Positions 7,191 to 11,514 of a stretch of 11,514 bases of DNA are shown here, one piece after another. The notes beneath the pieces were generated by a model. It saw only the letters and a program-made list of their open reading frames with translations. It was not told the DNA's origin and searched no databases. Source of the DNA: Porticoccaceae bacterium. Lineage in GTDB: Bacteria > Pseudomonadota > Gammaproteobacteria > Pseudomonadales > Porticoccaceae. The position numbers and the translations under genes were made by a program. The stretch covers positions 1 to 11,514 of the forward strand of contig PCDB01000045.1 of the NCBI GenBank assembly GCA_002591625.1, in the 5' to 3' direction. Positions within the stretch are counted from its first letter, which is position 1. Every line of letters starts with the position of its first letter.

Positions 7191-8375
7191 TTAGAAGGCT
7201 GGGATATCAGTTTGAGTTCTGCCAAGAATTAATGCATGTATATCATGTGTGCCCTCATACGTATTCACCACCTCTAAATTGACCATGTGACGCATTACCG
7301 GATAATCGTCAGAGATGCCATTCCCGCCCATCATATCTCTAGCGGTTCTAGCAATATCGAGCGCTTTTCCGCAGGAATTTCTTTTTATCAAAGAAATAAG
7401 CTCCGGCGAAATATTATTGGAATCCATTAATTGGCCAGCCCGAAAGCAACTCTGAAGACCTATGCTGATTTCTGTTTGCATATCAGCGAGTTTCAACTGA
7501 ATCAATTGATTAGCGGCAAGCGGTTTAGAAAATTGCGATCTTGTCAAAACATAATCCCTAGCAACCGTCCAACAGGTTTCGGCTGCCCCAAGTGCTCCCC
7601 AAGCAATTCCATAGCGAGCATTATTCAGACAAGCGAATGGTCCTTTCAAGCCTTCGATGTTTGGTAGAAGTTGGGCATCGCTAACGAATACTTCGTCCAT
7701 AATGATTTCACCAGTTACAGACGAACGTAGAGCTAATTTACCTCCAATCTTTGGAGACCTAAGCCCTTCCATTCCTTTCTCGAGAATAAACCCTCTGATC
7801 TTGCCCTCGACAGTCTTTGCCCAAATAACAAACACATCCGCAATAGGACTGTTAGAAATCCACATTTTGGATCCCGTGATCTTATAACCGCCAGACACCT
7901 TTATTGCCCGAGTAATCATGCTCCCCGGATCAGAGCCATGATCTGGTTCTGTTAACCCAAAACAACCAACCCACTCTCCGGTCGCCAATTTTGGCAAATA
8001 CTTCTCCCGCTGCTGCTCCGAACCGAAGGCATAAATCGGATACATTACCAGAGAAGATTGCACACTCATCATAGAGCGATATCCAGAGTCTACTGCTTCT
8101 ATTTCTTTAGTGATGAGACCGTACGAAATGTAATCAACTCCGGGGCATCCATACCCTGTGATAGTGCAACCTAGCAATCCGATTTCACCCATCTCTCGAA
8201 ATATAGCTTCATCTATATTCTCATTCCGAAATGCCTCTTTGACTCGGGGTGCTAAGCAATTCTCAGCATACTGCTTCGCACTGTCACGCACCATTTTTTG
8301 ATCCTCAGCAAGCTGGTCCTCCAAGAGAAAGGGGTCTCGCCAGTTCATCCGTTGCCACTTTTGTCTGTTTGTCAT
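7191..8375 (-). CDS. gcdH: Glutaryl-CoA dehydrogenase, decarboxylating type
   Basis: A FAD enzyme of the acyl-CoA dehydrogenase family converting glutaryl-CoA to crotonyl-CoA and CO2 in lysine, tryptophan and aromatic degradation. From the chosen start (complement of 8375) it has 394 residues, normal for the family. The catalytic base is Glu374 in [16 protein letters not shown], equivalent to human Glu370, with the preceding Tyr kept. The substrate-carboxylate residues equivalent to human Glu87, Arg94 and Ser98 are present as Glu93, Arg100 and Ser104 in [16 protein letters not shown]. These favour the decarboxylating form over the anaerobic non-decarboxylating one. FAD-binding [16 protein letters not shown] lies at about 138-153. 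The frame is open up to 8519, but the extra 48 residues are not family sequence and overlap the divergent gene. The start could also be the ATG at 8348. The gene stands alone, convergent with the phosphoribosyltransferase; electrons would pass to ETF. Confidence 0.93.
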   Translation of the reverse strand: MTNRQKWQRMNWRDPFLLEDQLAEDQKMVRDSAKQYAENCLAPRVKEAFRNENIDEAIFREMGEIGLLGCTITGYGCPGVDYISYGLITKEIEAVDSGYRSMMSVQSSLVMYPIYAFGSEQQREKYLPKLATGEWVGCFGLTEPDHGSDPGSMITRAIKVSGGYKITGSKMWISNSPIADVFVIWAKTVEGKIRGFILEKGMEGLRSPKIGGKLALRSSVTGEIIMDEVFVSDAQLLPNIEGLKGPFACLNNARYGIAWGALGAAETCWTVARDYVLTRSQFSKPLAANQLIQLKLADMQTEISIGLQSCFRAGQLMDSNNISPELISLIKRNSCGKALDIARTARDMMGGNGISDDYPVMRHMVNLEVVNTYEGTHDIHALILGRTQTDIPAF

Positions 8376-8539
8376 AGTTGGTCTCATAATGCGCATGCTC
8401 ATGGTATCAAACGGCCGAACATTTAAAAAATAAAATCTGTGGGACTTTCGAGATCCGAGCGAACCCATAAAGCCCATAAATCTTGTCTTACCTCGATCGA
8501 ACTGGACTATTCCAAACAAACCGGAAAATAATTTTCACA

Positions 8540-8776
8540 ATGGTATTGCAAAAAATTTTGTTAAAATATATGAATGGCAAGAAATCGTATCAAGAATACA
8601 AAATTCCATTGCAACATTTTTCTGGGCAAATTAAGTTTCCTCAAAAAGGTTATTATGAAGTCTGGGTTAGAGCTTCAGATCAAAATCAAACTGCACAACT
8701 GATGGTGGTGCCTAGCTGGAATCCCAAAGGGTATCTAAATTATGCATGTCATAGAATTGCCGTCAAAGTAATATGA
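8540..8776 (+). pseudogene. C-terminal remnant of a SorA-like sulfite oxidase (Mo-co dimerisation domain)
   Basis: Only about 79 residues can be read from the ATG at 8540. From about 8570 they match the end of sulfite-oxidase-type molybdoenzymes: NGKKSYQEYKIP (the usual DGGKxWQEA strand), YYEVWVRASDQNQTAQ (the RATD-type strand), and MVVPSWNPKGYLNYACHRI with WNPxGYxxN near the C-terminus. The N-terminal molybdopterin domain with its Cys ligand, normally about 250-300 residues, is absent; the expected place is filled by the gcdH gene on the other strand. In frame 1 the stretch 8434-8550 reads open into FHNGIAK and could join this frame by a one-base shift in the A-run at 8550-8555, so the break may also include a frameshift. 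It cannot oxidise sulfite. The stop overlaps the start of the cytochrome gene, a trace of a former sorAB operon. A standalone small protein is the alternative. Confidence 0.65.
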
Positions 8777-9099
8777 AATTGCTACTGCCACTAATCATTA
8801 TTTTTAATTCATCCCCCTCAATCGCATGGGATAACGACCCTGCAACTGGATTGATCAATAAGCCAGGCATGGAGTTGGTCCGAGCCCATTGCACTGCATG
8901 CCATTCAGCCCGACTGATTATTCAGAATAAAGCAGAACGCCCAGGATGGCTTTCTACAATTCGATGGATGCAAGAATCTCAAGGATTATGGCCTCTAGGT
9001 CAAGTCGAAGCGACGATATTAGATTATTTGTCTGCGAACTATGGCCCTAAAAAAGTCGGAAGGCGTAAGCGGCCTCCTCCCGAACTGCTGCCTCCATAG
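8773..9099 (+). CDS. SorB-like monoheme cytochrome c subunit of sulfite dehydrogenase
   Basis: A 108-residue periplasmic c-type cytochrome that would take electrons from a SorA-type sulfite oxidase and pass them to the respiratory chain. Residues 1-18 form a signal peptide (MKLLLPLIIIFNSSPSIA). The single haem site is CTACH at 40-44. Met66 in WMQESQGLWPLG is the probable distal ligand, and the ILDYLSANYG segment follows. The tail is Arg/Pro-rich. The pattern HCTACH...WMQxxxGLWxLG fits small SorB-like cytochromes. Its ATG overlaps the TGA of the upstream remnant (ATGA), and its own ribosome site is weak, which suggests translational coupling. The reading frame is intact although its partner is truncated. 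Specific pairing with SorA is inferred from the neighbour; the cytochrome c call itself is firm. Confidence 0.85.
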   Translation: MKLLLPLIIIFNSSPSIAWDNDPATGLINKPGMELVRAHCTACHSARLIIQNKAERPGWLSTIRWMQESQGLWPLGQVEATILDYLSANYGPKKVGRRKRPPPELLPP

Positions 9100-9108
9100 C
9101 GGGTTGAG

Positions 9109-9135
9109 CAAGGTTACTATAACTTGATTTTTTTT
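9109..9135 (+). terminator. Bulged hairpin plus T8 between the cytochrome and exporter genes
   Basis: CAAG-G-TTA at 9109-9116 pairs with TAACTTG at 9120-9126, leaving one bulged G and a 3-base loop. T8 follows at 9128-9135. The stem is AT-rich, so termination would be partial at best. It could separate or attenuate expression of the downstream exporter. Confidence 0.4.
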
Positions 9136-9166
9136 CTCCATCGCGCAAATATGTAAAGCCGAGATT

Positions 9167-10249
9167 ATGAATGAAATAAAAAAAAACATCACCGGTCTAA
9201 TTCTCTGTGTCACGATTTTCGCAGCCGCATACTTCACAAGCAATTTAATTAGTACCATTTTATCGGGAAATCAGCATAGTCCTATCCCAACCGTGATATT
9301 TGCCGTTCTTATTGGCATCATCACAAAGAACATCTTCAAACCTGATGCACGTTTTGAACCCGGTGTTAGTTTTGCGCAACATAATATTTTACGGCTAGGT
9401 ATTATTCTTTTAGGGATACGTATCAGCTTGAGCGATGTATTGGCATATGGAGCGCTCTCTATACCACTAGTAATCATTTGTATACTAACTGTGCTATCTG
9501 TGTTTAAAGTTACTAGCCACCGGCTAAAGATATCCTCCGAAATGAGTTACCTGATGGCGATGGGTACATCCATTTGCGGTGCGAGCGCAATAATTGCGCT
9601 CGCACCAGTCATCAACGCCAAAAAAGAAGAAATCACCTATGCCGTAGCCAATATCGTTCTATTCGGACTCATCGGGATGTTTTGCTATCCCTACCTTGCC
9701 GAGACACTCTTTGACGGCAATCAAAAAGCTATTGGTCTTTTTTTGGGTACTGCTATACATGACACTGCTCAGGTGACCGCGTCCGGACTAATTTACGAAC
9801 AGCAATTTGCCGGTTCAACCACTCTTGAGGCAGCTACTGTCACAAAATTGGTGCGGAATAGCTTTTTGCTCCTGCTTATACCAATCTTTGCATTTGCTTA
9901 CATGAAAGATAACCAAGGAAAGAATTACTCTCGGAGAGAAATATTTCCATTTTTTGTGCTTGGTTTTATTTTTTTTGTCACTTGCCGAACAGCCGGCGAT
10001 GAATTAGTAGCCAGAGGCTTTTTTATGATTTCTGAATCGCACTGGCACTATGCGATATCGCTTGTGAAAACCTTTTCAAGCATTTGTCTAGGAATTGCCA
10101 TGGCCTCTCTCGGTCTGTCCACCGATCTTTCAGAACTTAACGCAGTTGGCTACAAGCCGTTTTTGGTGGGTTTTTTAGCTGCAACCGCAGTTGCTTTGAG
10201 CAGCTTTATGGTAATCTGGTTTTATGTAGATTTTCAATATCTGACATAA
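9167..10249 (+). CDS. YeiH/UPF0324 family putative sulfate exporter
   Basis: A 360-residue polytopic inner-membrane protein of the COG2855 / PF03601 family, proposed in sulfonate- and sulfite-oxidising bacteria to export sulfate. Family landmarks are LRLGIILLGIRIS at about 75-87, GTSICGASAI at 133-142, GTAIHDTAQVTASG at 194-207, and AMASLGLSTDL at 311-321. About ten hydrophobic spans are spread over the chain, and the length is normal. The ATG at 9167 has only a weak purine-rich site ahead of it. It lies 67 bases after the cytochrome gene on the same strand, with a weak hairpin/T-run between. The position next to sulfite- and sulfide-oxidation genes supports the sulfate-export idea, but direct biochemical evidence for the family is thin, so the substrate is inference. 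Confidence 0.85.
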   Translation: MNEIKKNITGLILCVTIFAAAYFTSNLISTILSGNQHSPIPTVIFAVLIGIITKNIFKPDARFEPGVSFAQHNILRLGIILLGIRISLSDVLAYGALSIPLVIICILTVLSVFKVTSHRLKISSEMSYLMAMGTSICGASAIIALAPVINAKKEEITYAVANIVLFGLIGMFCYPYLAETLFDGNQKAIGLFLGTAIHDTAQVTASGLIYEQQFAGSTTLEAATVTKLVRNSFLLLLIPIFAFAYMKDNQGKNYSRREIFPFFVLGFIFFVTCRTAGDELVARGFFMISESHWHYAISLVKTFSSICLGIAMASLGLSTDLSELNAVGYKPFLVGFLAATAVALSSFMVIWFYVDFQYLT

Positions 10250-10329
10250 ATTAAGGAATGCACAGTTACACCAAGCAGTAGTTCCGTGTCAGCCACAAAG
10301 AGGCTTCTTTGCAAACATAAGCTGTCTGG

Positions 10330-11514
10330 CTAACCAATCTTAGTAGTAGCAGTCAACCATTCTCTTCCTTTCAGCATTGCCCTCCAATAGACTGCGGGCA
10401 ACACAGATTTTTTTAGAAACCATGCAGAGCGTCGTGCCTTCGTTGAATCCCATGGGAAAGTAGGCATTACTTGTCCACCATATGCAAATTCAGCCAAAAT
10501 AATTTTTCCATTCTCGACGGTGAGCGGACATGAGCCATAACCATCATACAAAGGTTTTAGTTCGCCACCTGACAAAAATGAAATCACGTTTTCGGCAACT
10601 ATTGGAGCCTGTTTTCTCGCCGCCGCCGCCGTCTTTGCATTTGGAGTAGCCGTAACGTCCCCCAAGCCAAAAATATTTTCGTACTTATTATGCTGCAACG
10701 TTTCATGATCTACATCCACCCAACCAGCTTGATTAGATATTGAACTATCTGAGACAAAATCAGGAGCCCTTTGAGGTGGGCAGACATGTATCATATCAAA
10801 GCGACGCTCTATCACTTCTGCCTCGGCGCCCTCCTCACTCATACGAAACCATGCTGTCTTGGCGGAACCGTCAATCTTTATAAGGTTAGAATTGAAATCA
10901 AGGTTAATCCCATACCGCTTGACATATTCCATAAGCGGGGGGACGTAAGTAGCGCAGCCAAATAAAACCGGGCCTGCATTACAAAAAGAAACTTTCATCT
11001 CAGATAGTTGGCCACGCCGTTGCCAGTGGTCGCAAGACAGATACATAGCCTTTTGCGGAGCTCCTGCGCATTTAATAGGCATAGGAGGTTGAGTAAAAAT
11101 AGCTTCCTTGCCCTCCATCTCCCTCACGAGTCTCCAGGTATAAGGCGCAAGATCATAACGGTAGTTCGACGTAACTCCATCCTTACCCAACGAATCGGTC
11201 AAGCCCTCGACAGCATCCCAATCAAGTTTTAAACCTGCAGCTACAATTAAAATCTCATAACCAATTCGTTTTCCATTTTCCAAAATAACGTGGTTATTCT
11301 TTGGCTCAAAACTCTCGACTGCGCCCTTGACTCGACTAACCCCTTTTGGCCAGACATCACCGATATCTCTGCATGTTTCCTGTTTATCAAACACTCCGGC
11401 TCCTACCATGGTCCAACCTGGTTGATAGTAGTGCCTGTCTTCAGGCTCGATTATTCCGATGTCCAAAGATGTATTACGCTTTTTCAAACTCGATGCTGTC
11501 GCCAGCCCCGCAGC
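10330..11514 (-). CDS. sqr: Sulfide:quinone oxidoreductase (SQOR-like), 5'-partial
   Basis: A membrane-bound FAD enzyme that oxidises sulfide to sulfane sulfur and reduces quinone. The frame is open to the window's right edge; the visible N-terminus AAGLATASSLKKR is the tail of the Rossmann glycine motif, so only about 10-20 residues are missing. The 394 visible residues include IGIIEPEDRHYYQPGWTMVG at about 19-38, PIKCAGAPQKAMYLS at about 146-160, FGLGDVTATPNAKTAAAARK near 282-301, and YDGYGSCPLTV near 323-333. The two redox cysteines appear to be Cys149 and Cys329; their spacing of 180 is close to that of human SQOR (Cys201/Cys379), pointing to the type II, mitochondrial-like group. The C-terminus holds the amphipathic membrane-contact part (WFLKKSVLPAVYWRAMLKGREW). 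It is convergent with the exporter, 80 bases apart. The family call is firm and the subtype likely. Confidence 0.92.
   Translation of the reverse strand, partial: AAGLATASSLKKRNTSLDIGIIEPEDRHYYQPGWTMVGAGVFDKQETCRDIGDVWPKGVSRVKGAVESFEPKNNHVILENGKRIGYEILIVAAGLKLDWDAVEGLTDSLGKDGVTSNYRYDLAPYTWRLVREMEGKEAIFTQPPMPIKCAGAPQKAMYLSCDHWQRRGQLSEMKVSFCNAGPVLFGCATYVPPLMEYVKRYGINLDFNSNLIKIDGSAKTAWFRMSEEGAEAEVIERRFDMIHVCPPQRAPDFVSDSSISNQAGWVDVDHETLQHNKYENIFGLGDVTATPNAKTAAAARKQAPIVAENVISFLSGGELKPLYDGYGSCPLTVENGKIILAEFAYGGQVMPTFPWDSTKARRSAWFLKKSVLPAVYWRAMLKGREWLTATTKIG

Noticed and set aside
8376..8519. In-frame N-terminal extension of the glutaryl-CoA dehydrogenase (48 residues)
   Set aside because: It is not family sequence, would make the protein longer than normal, has no good ribosome site and overlaps the divergent sorA remnant region. 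The start near 8375 gives the usual length.
9019..9477. Minus-strand frames opposite the cytochrome and exporter genes
   Set aside because: They lie antisense to intact genes with clear motifs, and their own products show no recognisable features.
10296..10311. CAAAGA/TCTTTG hairpin between the exporter and sqr genes as a bidirectional terminator
   Set aside because: Only 6 bp, AT-rich, and no T-run follows on either strand.

Overview
The window looks like a chromosomal segment of a moderately AT-rich, aerobic Gram-negative bacterium. I would guess a marine gammaproteobacterium. The grounds are an outer-membrane TonB-dependent receptor with the usual signal peptide, TonB box and C-terminal Phe, an AzgA-type purine permease next to a COG2236-type phosphoribosyltransferase, and a sulfide/sulfite oxidation set. 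The taxonomy is inference from gene families only. No rRNA, tRNA, insertion sequence, integrase, phage gene or CRISPR array was seen.

Layout. Positions 1-272 hold the 3' end of a gene whose protein carries a highly charged 18-residue tandem repeat; a good intrinsic terminator follows. Next is an aldo/keto reductase (575-1576, +), convergent with a TonB-dependent receptor (1631-3901, -). An 827-base stretch with little or no coding follows (3902-4728). It contains an inverted repeat in the receptor leader, a doubtful 58-codon ORF with a weak terminator, and a second inverted repeat. Then comes a purine-salvage pair transcribed divergently: an AzgA-type permease (4729-5952, -) and a PRPP-dependent phosphoribosyltransferase (6378-6950, +), separated by 425 bases of probable control region. 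A decarboxylating-type glutaryl-CoA dehydrogenase (7191-8375, -) follows.

The right end is a sulfur-oxidation neighbourhood. It contains the C-terminal remnant of a SorA-like sulfite-oxidizing molybdoenzyme (about 8540-8776, +), an intact SorB-like monoheme cytochrome c whose start codon overlaps the remnant's stop (8773-9099, +), a YeiH/UPF0324-family putative sulfate exporter (9167-10249, +), and, convergent with these, a sulfide:quinone oxidoreductase cut by the window end (10330-11514, -). Together these would make a route sulfide to sulfane sulfur to sulfite to sulfate to export. The catalytic part of the sulfite oxidase is absent here: an unrelated gene on the other strand occupies the place where its molybdopterin domain should be encoded.

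I did not find a clearly new multi-gene system. The most interesting points are the truncated sorA that still overlaps an intact sorB and sits beside an exporter, and the repeat protein at the left edge.
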